Below are positions 1 to 13,000 of a stretch of 64,000 nucleotides of DNA, piece by piece (the stretch's first letter is position 1; the number at the start of each line of letters is the position of its first letter). The stretch comes from Antilocapra americana. Lineage: Eukaryota > Chordata > Mammalia > Artiodactyla > Antilocapridae. The notes beneath the pieces are model-generated. The model was not told the origin of the DNA, made no database searches, and saw only the letters and a list, made by a program, of their open reading frames with translations. Location: positions 17,456,101-17,520,100 of the forward strand of contig ML664161.1 in the NCBI GenBank assembly GCA_007570785.1, written 5' to 3'. The translations under genes were made by a program, and so were the position numbers.

Positions 1-633
1 ATTGTCTTGTAATTTCATGGTTGCGGTCACCATCTGCAGTGATTTTAGAGCCCAAGAAGAGGAAATCTGTCACTGCTTCCACCTTTTCCCTTCTATTTGC
101 CATGAAGCGATGGGACTGGATGCCTTGACTTAGTTCCTTTAATATTGAATTTTTAGCTATCTATTTCACTGTCTGCTTTCATCCTTATCAAGAGGCTCTT
201 TAGTTCCTCTTTGCTTTCTCCCACTAAAGTGGTATCATCTGCATAACTGAGGTTGTTGATATTTCTCCTGGTAATCTTGATTTCAGCTTGTAACTCATCC
301 AGCTTGGCATTTTGCGTGATGTTCTCTGCATATAAGTTAATAAACAGGGTGACAATAAACAGCCTTGTTGTACTCCTTTCCCAATTTTGAACCAGTCAGT
401 TCCATATAAGGTTCTACCTGTTGCTTCTTGAGTCACATACAGGTTTCTCAGGAGACAGGTAAGATGGTGTGGTATTCCCATCTCTTTAGGCTTTTTCCAC
501 AGTTTGTTATGATCCACGTAGTCCAAGGCTTTAGCATAGTCAATGAAACAGGTGGATGTTTTTCTGGAATTCCTTGCTTCCTCTCTGATCCAGTGAATGT
601 TGGCAACTTAATCTCTTGATTCCTCTGCCTTAT
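1..633 (-). mobile_element. BovB (RTE LINE) fragment, antisense, reverse transcriptase region
   Basis: Minus-strand reading gives broken pieces of the BovB reverse transcriptase, such as VQQGCLLSPCL and DYVDHNKLW, matching the better copy near 45 kb. It is truncated at the left by the window edge and at the right at the 9-base target site of the following SINE. It lies in FXR1 intron 3, antisense to the gene. Confidence 0.85.
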
Positions 634-767
634 GCGTGCTGCTACTGCTTCGTCGCTTCAGTCGTGTCCAACTCTGTGCAACCCCATAGATGGCAGCCCA
701 CCAGACTCTGCTGTCCCTGGGATTCTCCAGGCAAGAACGCTGGAGTGGGTTGCCATTGCCTTCTCTG
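634..767 (-). mobile_element. Bov-tA/BOVA2 SINE, antisense
   Basis: Reverse complement of the Bov SINE core (cgtcgcttcagtcgtgtcc to ggagtgggttgccattgcc). Flanked by the 9-base direct repeat ctgccttat at 625-633 and 768-776, a target-site duplication. Lies in FXR1 intron 3. Confidence 0.85.
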
Positions 768-776
768 CTGCCTTAT

Positions 777-948
777 ACATATATAGTTCATAATTATTAC
801 ATTATACTTACGCAGCAGTTTCACCTTCTTCACAGTAACACTTTTTGATTCTTGAATTTAACATAATTTTGCACTTATAAAAAGTCATTATTTATAGTGT
901 TAATCTTTTGGGATTAATGAATAAGGGCATTTTTTTTTTTCCTGTCAG
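777..948 (+). other. FXR1: FXR1 intron 3, 3' end
   Basis: Unique A+T-rich intron sequence with a T-run polypyrimidine tract (931-945) before exon 4. No other element recognised. Confidence 0.7.
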
Positions 949-1020
949 GTATATTCAAGAGCAAATGATCAGGAACCATGTGGATGGTGGTTAGCTAAAG
1001 TTCGAATGATGAAAGGAGAA
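949..1020 (+). CDS. FXR1: FXR1 coding exon 4 (72 nt, residues 67-90)
   Basis: Phase 0 exon starting [14 protein letters not shown] and ending MMKGE, flanked by a polypyrimidine tract with cag acceptor at 946-948 and gtaagt donor at 1021. It opens the second Tudor/Agenet repeat, with the aromatic WW pair typical of that fold. Size and phase match FMR1 exon 4, which is why upstream exons 1-3 are inferred to be missing. Confidence 0.96.
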
Positions 1021-4000
1021 GTAAGTGATGTTAAAACTTGCTTTGAGATTAATTTTCATGGAAATATGTTGACTCCTGGTTTCTGTAACTGTTACTCTAA
1101 CTCCTAGTTTTATTATTAAAAAGCCTATTTCAGAAATAATCACTTATTTCAAAAATTCATCAGATCATTAATTTCTGTTTGTGTTCTGGATTTGCAAACA
1201 CCAAAGCTGCTCCCCAGAGGTATACTGCAAGCATGTGAGGACTACCAGAGTTCTTGCTTGTAAGAACCTCTAATCTAGTTTAGGCAAATCAGGTTGATGT
1301 AACTAAGCTGTGCTTAGTATTTGTGCCACAAGGGGGAGGGTCTACTGCTTAAGCCAAACAAAGTAATTAGAACTTCATTTAAAGCTCATTATTTTTGTTC
1401 GGATGGGAGTTTTAAAGTGTTTTGATGTCTTTTAGTTTTATGTCATTGAATATGCTGCTTGTGATGCCACGTACAATGAAATAGTCACATTTGAACGACT
1501 TCGGCCTGTCAATCAAAATAAAACTGTCAAAAAAAATACCTTCTTTAAATGCACAGTGGATGTTCCTGAGGATTTGAGAGAGGCGTGAGTAATTTTGTTT
1601 ACTGTTGAATTGCTTTGTGAATTAAGGGGATTTTTCAGTGCTACCAAAATCTTTTTTACCCGAAACACGGGATTAAAACGTTGATTGAAAATGTTTTAAC
1701 AGACAAAAGTTTTTAATGGGTAGTGTCAATATGATGTACTGAGTTTTCATTATAATTGCCCTCTGAATTTAACCTGTTGTTTGGGTCTCACACGTGAATT
1801 ACTCTCTTCTTAGGTGTGCTAATGAAAATGCACATAAAGATTTTAAGAAAGCCGTAGGAGCATGCAGAATTTTTTACCATCCAGAAACAACACAGCTAAT
1901 GATACTGGTAAGATAACTCCATATTTTAAGATATATAATGGATATTGTGAATCTGCCTACAATGCAGGAGACCGAGGTTCAGTCCCTGGGTGGGGAAGAT
2001 CCTCTGGAGAAGGGTATGGCAACCCACTCCAGTTTTCTTGCCTGGAGAATTCCATGGACAGAGGCGCCTGGCAGGCTGCAGTCTATGGGGTTTGCAAAGA
2101 GTCAGATAGGACTGAGTGACTTAACACTTTTCACTTTATTAAACTGTACATTGTACATATTTTATAATTAAATATTTCAAAGATAAAAGACAGCTTGTTT
2201 TATGGTGACTTTATTAGAATACTATGTAGGAGAAAAAATTTTTTGCAGTTACAAAATTGTTCATTTTGTAAATCTTCCCTGGAGAAAGGAGGAAAAATCC
2301 TAATACAGCATTCTTTACATCATAAAATTCTTAATGTATGGGATCTTGGATTCTATATTCCTCCTCCCCCAATTATAATTTGAAGAGTAGATCTAAGCAA
2401 TATGGAAATTAAGAAAGCAAATAAGATTACTTGTGGGAGGGGGTGCATGTTAGGTGAGGAAAGTACAGTAGATGAAAATCAAGGGAGGCTTTATTTGGAA
2501 GGTTGTGTTGTATTATCTTAAAAAAAGGGTTTAAGTTTTTGAATGAGTAACTTGTTTGTTTATAGTCTGCCAGTGAAGCAACTGTGAAGAGAGTAAATAT
2601 TTTGAGTGACATGCATTTGCGAAGTATTCGAACAAAATTGATGCTTATGTCCAGAAATGAAGAGGCCACTAAGCATTTAGAAGTAAGTGGGTTTACATGT
2701 AAAAGGTTTTTTGTGCTTCTCATTTAGTTTTGTGAGTATATTATTCAAGTTCTATGGCTGAAACTATTTGACTGTTAGGTAAGGCAACTTGGGAACTGTT
2801 TTATGGCTAATAACTGGCATTACTGTGTTCTTAGAATTACTTTTTTCTATTACTTTTATCAAACCATAGCCTTTTAGCTGCTAAATGCCTAAATGATGCC
2901 AAAGAGCTTAGAAACTCACTGGGGATTTCCAGTAGAACGTCATTGCTAGTTCTTTACTCTGTTTTTTATTGTCCTGTGAGCGAGCTATCAGTCAGTGCAC
3001 TTTCTTAGTAACTAGTTCATTAGTATAACAACTCTTGGGTAAGAAGAGAGGAGGTCACATGGCTTGTAGTTTTAAAAAAGAGTCTGTCATTGCTTCTCTC
3101 TATTGTGTCCTGAGGTACTCCTGTTTTCTTCTACTTTTCACTGCCACATTATTAGGTGATTTGTTGCCCCTACTCCCTCCCACACATATGTGTGCTCCCA
3201 CACACTGTCTTAGGGAAATTGAGGTTTGTTTATCTTTAGAACAAGTACATGAGTGCCCTTAAGTAATTTCAAACTTCCAAACAAGTGATACATGAATGAG
3301 TTTTGAAATAGGAATCATTTGAGTTGGAGAGCTCCCTGTGTGAGTAATTCTGGAAATTATGATTAACTAGAATGATCAGACTTCCATTACATGACCAAGT
3401 GAACTACCTTTTTTTCTTTTTTTTTAATTGTAGTAGAGTAAACATAACATTTACCATCCTTACCATTTTTAAGTGTGCAGTTCATAGTATTGAGAAATGT
3501 ATTCACACTGTTGATCAGTCAATCTTCACAACCTTTTCATCTTGCAAAACTGAATCTCTGTCCATTTAAACAACTTCCTATTTCCCTTCCCCCCAGCTCT
3601 AGGCCACCACCATTCTACTTTGTTTTTACAAATTTGACTACTCTAGATAACCTTTTTGTAAGTGGAATCATACAGTATTTGTCTTTTTGTGACTGGCTTA
3701 TTTCACTAAGCTTAATGTTCGTCCATGTTGTAGCTTGTATCAGAATTTCCTTTTTAAAGCTGAATAATTCTGATTGTTTACATATATCACATGTTGTTTA
3801 TCCCATCATTCCGTGGACCTTTGGGTTGCTTCCTACTCTTGAGACTATTATAAATAATGCTATGAACATGGGTGTATGAAAATTTTTTTTATCTTTTATA
3901 ATACTAATTTGCCTCTTTTACTAGTGCACAAAGCAACTTGCAGCAGCTTTTCATGAGGAATTTGTTGTGAGAGAAGATTTGATGGGCCTGGCGATAGGAA

Positions 4001-7000
4001 CACATGGTAGTAACATACAGCAAGCTAGAAAGGTTCCTGGAGTTACAGCTATTGAGCTAGATGAAGATACTGGAACATTTAGAATCTACGGAGAGGTATG
4101 CTGCTTGTCCCCCACCTTGGGTAATTTTACTGTAGCATATTAACTGTTGTCTGGAATTTTAGTTTCTGGGTGGAATAGTTTAAAATTGCAAGTCTAGTAT
4201 CATTACATGTAGGTAGATTTAAGATACTATATTAGTATATATATTAAATTATATTATAATATGCTAATATATATAATTATGGGGCCTTGAAAGATTACTG
4301 GGTATTTAATGTGTACTGTTTTCCAAAGTTCCTTAATCAACTGCTTCTGAATTTCTCAGCTTTATGTGCATTACAAATAATTTATTCAAATATATTTTGA
4401 GTACTTACTATGTCAGGCACTGGCAGCTGTAAATAGTATATAATACCTTTTGTAGACCTTGAATTTTAAATATTTTGTCACTGGTTTATTGTGACAGCTG
4501 TGTGGGCAGGAAAATAAACTGAAAAATAAAACAAGCTTTCCTACATTAAGACCTTCCTTCACATTAGAGTAAATAGATGAACTTTTGGGTGTGATAATTT
4601 TAAGTCTTGACTTTTCATTTAAGTCATATAGTAAATCTGATTGGAGGTCTGATTTTTACTTCTGAAACCTTTAGAAGTAGGCAGTATACCAAAGTGATTA
4701 AGATGAAAGGCTTTGGAGCCATATTGCCTGAATTGGAATTTTGTCTCTACCACTTTGAGAAGACTTGGAGAAAGTTACGCAGTTCCCCTGCATAGTTTTC
4801 CACATTGTAAAATGAAAATATTGCTTACCATAACAGTTGATGAAGATCGAATATGAGTTTTAAATTTTTGCTGTGTATGATATAGTGAGCACACAATATA
4901 CTTGATCTATGGTTGTAAAAGGACAAACATTAAAAGTGGAAGTTAATTGTTAGTGAGAACTATGAATTCCTTTTAGAGAAGACAACCTACCCCTCCCCCC
5001 ATCTTCTAGGTTTTTAAATTTTTAACTGTTAGAGTTTAGGAATTTTAATTAAGTAGGTAATTTTTTAAATGCATCTCTACAGAAACAGCCTTTTAAATTG
5101 TTTCTTACATTGAGAAGGAGAAAACAATGCAGATAGCACATACAGTATGAATAGTTTTTTTTTTTAATTCATCTGGAGAATCCAACATAGGAGTGTGGGC
5201 CAGATGTATGTAGGATGGGGTTAAAATTCCACTGACATAAGTAGTGTAAACTCTCTTAGTTTTCTCAGGAGCTTAAAGATGTCTGTTTAGACAGTTTTAG
5301 ATGTCTTAGGGACCTTAGAGATGTCTAACATTTTGATTGTAAAAGCTTTTTCCCCCTAGCTCTTCAGTAATTACTCTTCTTTTTGGAAAAGTACTTTATC
5401 AATACTTGCCTTGAAATAGCACTTTGGTCGTCTGAGCAGAATCTTATACTGGAGCATGATAATTCAGTTTCTTTTTTCCTTGAATTTTTGTTGTGGATTT
5501 GGGGTTTCTTCAAGATTGAATTTCATGTTTGTTCCTCACCCTACCCCGCAGAGTGCTGATGCTGTAAAAAAGGCTAGAGGTTTCTTGGAATTTGTGGAGG
5601 ATTTTATTCAGGTTCCTAGGAATCTTGTTGGTAAGTACTTCTACTAAATGTTAAGTTAAATGTTATTTAATTACATATGATGACTTAATTGAAAATTAGC
5701 CTTTTCTGGTAACTTACTTTCTAAGTTATGTGGAATTTTGTTTTTAATAACAGTTTGACATTACAGTTTTTCTTAAGCTTTTTCATCCCTTGGCTTCTTT
5801 CTTAGTATTTTCATTTGCTTGATATCTTTTTATCTTTTATATATCCATCAAAATTGTACTTTTTTGAGAAGGTATTTGTGGTAATTGTTTTCTTTGGTGC
5901 AGAAGAAAAAGTTTTTGAGTCGACTAAAAATAGGGTAATAAACTTCTACACAGTAGGCTTTGAGAAAGTGATAGTTGTTGCAAAAACCTTGAATAAGGAT
6001 AAATCATAAGAAGTCATGAGCAGAAGAGAAGGAAGGTGATGATATTAGGGGAGGTTTCACTATTAAGTTTTTGACAGTTTTGATGAAAACTGCTGTGCCC
6101 GTGGGTTGTAAGTTAAGTGACAGCAGGTTTTGCTTTTGAAGCTGCAGTTAATGAGTGTTACAACTTGAGAGATCAGTTGTTTAATAGCTTTGTTAATAAT
6201 ATTCTCTATATCTGTGTGATCTATCCTTTAAGATGCAGTCTGAAACATAGAGAAATCTTGGCCACTTGTTAAATGATACTTAGTGATTATCTTAAATGTT
6301 TAATACAAGCATCAACATAAAGTAGTGAAATTTTCTAGGGGAATGATTTTTTATTACTTTTTTGGTCATCTGTTGAGTCTCGTTAGTTTTTTGACCATAA
6401 TGAAATTGAGCCCCTTGGGCTCCATTTATATGTGAGTACACTTTTCTATCTTTAGGAAGATTCTGTACACATTTTACTTGTCACAGTCTGAAACATTAAT
6501 AGGTGAAAATTAAAAAACAACAGCACACTTGTGCTATTAAAAATATGTTTTGGCCAGTAACAAGTAATGTATTTGGGATAATAGTGTACACTACAAAAAT
6601 TTGGACAGTCAGTTGGTATTCAACTATAGAAAAAGCTTTTCACTTCTGCCTAAACATTTGGATGTCTATGATATACTATCAGTTAATTTAGCTCCACTAA
6701 ATTAACATCTGTTAGCAATCACTGTGTACTGAGTGGCTGGAGATGATGAGAGGTTAAATATAAGTCTTATGAATTTTATATAATTTAAGTAAATGGTAAG
6801 ATACAAAATGTTACCAAATATTCATTGCTGTCGAAGGAAATCACCCTTGGCAAGAATGATGCTTTTGAAAATGATCCCCTTTATTGTTTATATAATGCTC
6901 CCATTATTGACAGCTATCAGTATTAACATTTTGGTTGCTGCTTTAACAGAACATAGTTTAACTTAGATTTCTTCACTTGTAAAAATGATTTGGAGGTGAG

Positions 7001-10000
7001 TGTGTCGGAGGGAGTCATGGTTCTTTCCAATCCAACAATTCTGTAGAAGATAGCATTGGTCTTCCAGAATTTGTGGTAGTGTTAACTTCAAATAAAATTT
7101 TTCATATTTGAAAAATAGGATATTGGATATATTTCTAGTTCTCAGATTCTTCTGTTTATCTGTTCAGTGATGTGAGAACCTAACATGTCTCTTGTTTTCC
7201 TCTACCCTGGCTTGGTTGGCTTTGTTTATTTGGGTTATTTGTTTACTATTTAGAAAATAAATGTTAGCAGCAACTATTATACATTGGTTAAATACTCAGA
7301 AATAGTATAAAGACTTGAGTGTGTCTGTTTATAGTAGTACTACATCTCTCTCTAAAATGTTTTCTGGGTGAAGCAGTCTTTTGAAAAATAGTACATTCTT
7401 AGTCAAAGTGAAAGAGAAAAAGAGGACTGAGAAGTAAAAGGAAATGAGGACTACTTGGTGGGTAAGTTTCAGAGAGAATTCTCACATATATTCAGGCTCC
7501 AAGAGTTGTAGACTTGTTGACCATTCCCAACCCTCCCAAATCAAAAGTATTATGTGAACATTGATTTGAAAATGAATTGAAACTTCACCTCCTGGAAGCC
7601 TTCCTTAATCACTTCTCTACTCTGTCCCTTCAGCATTTATGCTCAGTGCTCAAATTATACCACAGGTCTGCTTCAGTTTGTCAATATGCTTTGGAATTTA
7701 AACTGTGGAAATGATCAGTTAAAATATTGACGGTCTCTGGTGGGACTAAATAAAACTTGCAGGTAGGTCCTTGCCACAGACCCCAGAAGGGTGATGGATA
7801 TTCACTCACCACTGGTATAGTTCACAAGAAGTAAGGGGCAGAGATTTTGGGGAGGGGGTATGATGTAACAATATGATTTTTGTTTTTTCGAAAAGATATT
7901 TGCTTATTTTTAGCAGGGTCAAGGATGGAGTTGCTGCTTGAGCTTCACTGTGTTAACATGAAGGTTGCTTTTATATGCTGCTGCTAGGGCTGCTCTGAGA
8001 AGACATGCATCATGTGAATTCCCTGTCCTACTCTGTTTTGTTTTTTCTCTTGTTCAGTTGCTGCTGCTTTTAAATTTAGGGTTATTGGGCAAGGAGGTTT
8101 GAAAATCCTATAATAATGTCTGTTGTATTCACTGGCTCACTGTTGCCATTATTCCCTTGTTTGTCCCCCTACCCCCTTATTTATTTATTGGAAGCTGTTC
8201 TGTCAAGCATGCAGTAGGAGAAACTTACATTATAACCTGTTTCAGCCAAAATTAATTTGTTGTAGAAATAGATTGCTGATATAGTGTAACATTTTAACTG
8301 AGGATTTGAACTTAATAACAAGTAAGATATTGCTGTTAACTTGGTATACATCTATTTATAGTAATGGTTACCTGGAACCTTCACTTCTGTTACCAGGTAA
8401 CACTACCCACTGTTGCTGTTACTTTATGGGTATATATTAGCTTTATAACAAGTGAGTTCCCTAAGTGAAGAGCATCCTCCCTTTAGTTTCTCCTCTGATT
8501 GTCAGATACTCAGTAACTGTTATTTGACAGACTTTAACAAGTTAAGTATGGAGAAGGTAAATAATTTGAATTTTGTGTCATTTCACAGTGTTTCATATCC
8601 AGGAAGACAGCAACCCATTTACATTTTGTATGTAGTTGTATAGTTCTAAAGTACTTTAAAAACTTACAGGTGTAAAATGTAATACTTGTTAAATGTAAAC
8701 ATTTTATTTCAGTGAAGAAAATATTCATTTTAAAAGAATATTCAAGTCACAGTTGTCTTTTAAGTAGGACCTTGAAAATAAAAGCCAGGTTGATGCCGTT
8801 GTTAGTTGTTTGAATAATAATATATGTAATGTGTCATAAATGTAAACAAATTGATGTAATTAATACCAAAATAAAAGTTTTCTTTTTGCCTTCATTTATA
8901 TAATTCAAGCTTTTGGAATAAATGGATTCGACTTGATATTTTAAAAATATAAAAATGGTATAGAACATATTAAAAAATAGTTGGACTTCGAAAATATCTT
9001 ACATGTAAGTGGAGTTATCAATCTCCGTTAACAGTAGCAACCTTAGCCATACGAAGAGAAGGAGGTTTCATACCATAGCAACCGTAGCCATACTGAAGAG
9101 AAGGAGGTTTCATACCAAGGATATGTTTCTCAGTTGTCGTTAGGGTGAGTTAATTGAGAGTAAAAGGATGCAGTTTTGCTTGGTTTTTATAATTTGATAG
9201 CAAGTCAAATTATTTGGGCTGATGTTGAAATCATAGCAGTGTTGGTTTTTAATTTATTATTATATATGTTTTCTCTTATTAAAGGAAAAGTAATTGGGAA
9301 AAATGGCAAAGTTATTCAAGAAATAGTAGACAAATCTGGTGTGGTTCGGGTGAGAATTGAAGGAGACAATGAAAATAAACTACCTAGAGAAGATGTAAGT
9401 ATTTAAAACATAATTTGCCTGTGTTCCCCGCCATCACACATTCTTTTATATTTTGAAAATTGTTTTAGGAAAGTTATATCCAGTGAACTACTCTCACTCT
9501 GCAGTGGAGGTTTTTTTTTTTTTTTTAAGTTCTGTTTCTCAGTGCTTCAGTAAAAAGGCCATTTTTTGATTAAAAAAAAAGACTTTAGTTTGATAAGATT
9601 ATCAGTTCTTTTTTTTTTGTACTTGCAGTGTAAAGAATTTGGTACTCTAAACAAAGCATTTGGCTGTGAAGGAGTTCTTAATAGCGCTTCTTTGACTTTT
9701 TAATTTATAAGCTCTGACCATTTCTTAATTGAAATCTTTAAACTTTAACATTGCTAGTCATTCTGATGCCATTGGAGAAGGAAATGGCAACCCCCTCCAG
9801 TATTCTTGCCTAGAGACTCCTGTGGACGGAGGAGCCTAGTGGGCTGCTATCTGTAGGGTCACACAGAGTCTGACATGACTGAAGTGACTTAGCATGCATG
9901 CATGCATTGGAGAAGGAAATGGTAACCCACTCCAGTATTCTTGTCTGGAGAATCCCAGGGACAGAGAGCTGGGTGGGCTGCTGTCTGTGGGGTCACACAG

Positions 10001-13000
10001 AGTCGGACATGACTGAAGTGGTTTAGCAGCAGTAGCTGATGCCAACTTTCTGAAATTTCTTTTTCAGCCTTTTTGTTACATGTTAATGTCTTGTCCACAG
10101 TCCTTTTTTTTTTTTTTTACTTCTTATCCACCACTTTAAGCATCACTAACCTTTGTGGCTCTAGTAGTCAACTCTGTATAGTTACATGTCTGAATATAAG
10201 GCAGAGACTTCCCCCTCCCCCAGCCCCAAAATTTTCTCCCAGAAAGCAGGACATTCACAACTTCAGTTATGCACAGTGGGTAACTGGGGAGTTCATTTGC
10301 TTACTGGACAAAGTAAGTTTTGTTTAAAAAGAAAAAGAGAGACATGGAGGAAACAGGATATTTGCTAAGCTAAACAGCCTCATACCACATATTGGATGTT
10401 ATAAAGATCCCAATGAAAGATACCATTTCCTTGATTCTTTTAGTTAGTTAGAATGTGGTGATAAAAACAAATGAGGAAAAACAAATTACTGTTATGCAAA
10501 TGAGTACTTGTAGATTGATTATATCCTACACAGCTTCAAAAATTGATGTAAACCTTAAGTAATTTTAACTTCATATTAAGCAAACGCTATATCCCACCTG
10601 GAGGGTGGGAGATAACGCCATTAAAATCAAAGGTGTCATAATATTACAGTTGACACCATCTCTGTTTATATACTTGATGTGTTAAATAATGGTGACCCCG
10701 TTTGGCATACCAGGCTTCCCTGGTGATTCCGTCCTAAAGAACCTGCCTGCCAATGCAGGATATGCAAGTTTGATCCCTGGGTTGGGAAGAGCCCAGAAAA
10801 GGAAATGACAACCAATTCCAGTATTTTTGCCTGGGAAATCCTATGCAGAGGAGCCTAGTGGACTACAGTCCCTGGGATTGCAGAACAGTTGGACATGACT
10901 TAGCAACTAAACAACAGTAGCAGTTTGGCTTATAACTGCTGGCTAAAATTGGTCTGAAGATTGAGGTGTTTACTGGGCAGGGTCATTAAATGACTCAATT
11001 ATAAATATCTTGGCTTCATAATAATATCTAGTCTTCCCTTAGCTTGACTTATTCCTAGCTGCTTTCCAGTATTTACCACCTTGTTGCAAGTTGATTCTTT
11101 TAGGTTGTCCTTCATAAATTAGTATACTTTACTCTGTAGTTTTGGTCATTTTTACCTCCCATTTCTGTGTCAGAATTAAGAAATTTAAATGCTAAGTAAT
11201 TTATGTAAATTATCAAACTGATTGGGATAAAAAAGAGGCAGGGGAGGGCAAACTGTGGCTTTCTATAAAAGAAACCGATGCTGCTCAGTTTTAATTTGGT
11301 TGCTGTGTAGGTATGTGTGTATTCTGTTTTGTTATATGTTTTAGTATTTTAAAGAAAAGCTAAAAGCCTAAATAAAACTTTTTAATTTTTGAAGCATTGA
11401 ACGTGTAAACAAATCTGAAGGTTGATACTGGCTTATGTGGGATCAGTTCAGTCACATCTGACTCTTCGCGACCCCATGGACTGCAGCATGCCAGGCTTCT
11501 CTGTCCATCACCAATTCCCGGAGCTTGCTCAGACTCATGTCTATTGAGTTGGTGATGCCATCCAACCATCTCATCCTCTATTCCTCCCCTTCTCCTGCCT
11601 TTAATCTTTCCCAGCATCAGCATCTTTTCCAATGAGTCAGTTCTTTGCATCAAGTGGCCAAAGTATTGGAGTTTCAACTTCAGCATCAGTCCTTCAGTGA
11701 ATATTCAGGACTGATTTCCTTTAGGATTGACTGGATCTCCTTGCAGTCCAAGGGACTCTCAAGAGTCTTCTCCAACACCGCAGTTCAAAAGCATCAATTC
11801 TTCTGCACTCAGCTTTCTTTATAGTCCCAACTTGCACATCCATACATGACTACTGGAAAAACCATAGCTTTGATGAGACAGACTTGTTGGCAAAGTAATG
11901 TCTCTGCTTTTTAATATGCTGTCTAGGTTGGTCATAGCTTTTCTTCCAAGGAGCAAACATCTTTTAATTTCATGGCTATAGTCACCATCTGCAGTGATTT
12001 TGAAACCCAAGAAAATAAAGTCTGTCACTGTTACCATCATTTCCCCATCTATTTGCCATGAAGTGTTGGGACCAAATGCCATGATCTTAATGTTTTTGAA
12101 TATTGAGTTTTAAGCCAGTGTTTTTACTCTCCTCTTTCACGTTCATCAGGAGGCTCTTCACTTTCTGAAAGTTCCTCTTCACTTTCTGCCATAAGAGTGA
12201 TGTTACCTGCATATATGAGGTTATTGAGATTTCTCCCGGCATTCTTGATTCCAGCTTGTGCTTCATCCAGCCCGGCATTTCACATGATGTATTCTGCACA
12301 TAAGTTAAATAAGCAGGGTGACAGTATACAGCCTTGCTGTATTCCTTTACCAATTTTGAACCAGTCCATTGTTCGATGTCTGGTTCTAACTGTTGCTTTT
12401 TGACCTGCATACAGAGTTCTCAGGAGGCAGGTCAGGTGGCCTGGTATTCCCATCTCTTGAAGAATTTTCCTCAGTTTGTTATGATCCACACAGTCAAAGG
12501 TTTTAGAGTAGTCAGTGAAGCAGAAGTAGATGTTTTTCTGGAATTCTCTTGCTTTTTCAGTGGCCAGTAGATGTTGGCAATTTGCTCTCTGGTTCTTCTC
12601 CCTTTTCTAAATCTGACTTGAACATCTGGTAGTTCTTGGTTCATGTACTATTTAAGCCTTGCTTGGAGAATTTTGAGCATTACTTTGCTAATGTGTGAAA
12701 TAAATGCAATTGTGTGGTAGTTTGAACATTCTTTGGCATTGCCTTTCTTTGGAATTGAAATGAGAACTGACATTTGCCAGTCCTGTGGCCACTGTTGAGC
12801 TTTCCAGATTTTGCTGGCATATTTAACAGCATCATTTTTTAGGATTTGAAATAGCTCAGCTGAAATTCCATCACCTCCACAAATAGTTTACAGTGAGATT
12901 ATTACAGGAATGTTTAGTATCTTTTCTGAGATTGTGATTACCTTTACCTTTTTCTTTAACATAGATTATGGCAGTTAACAAGTGGATATTATTTGGAATT

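Noticed and set aside
3475..3879. 134-codon frame in FXR1 intron 7
   Set aside because: Lies entirely in the antisense L1M relic.
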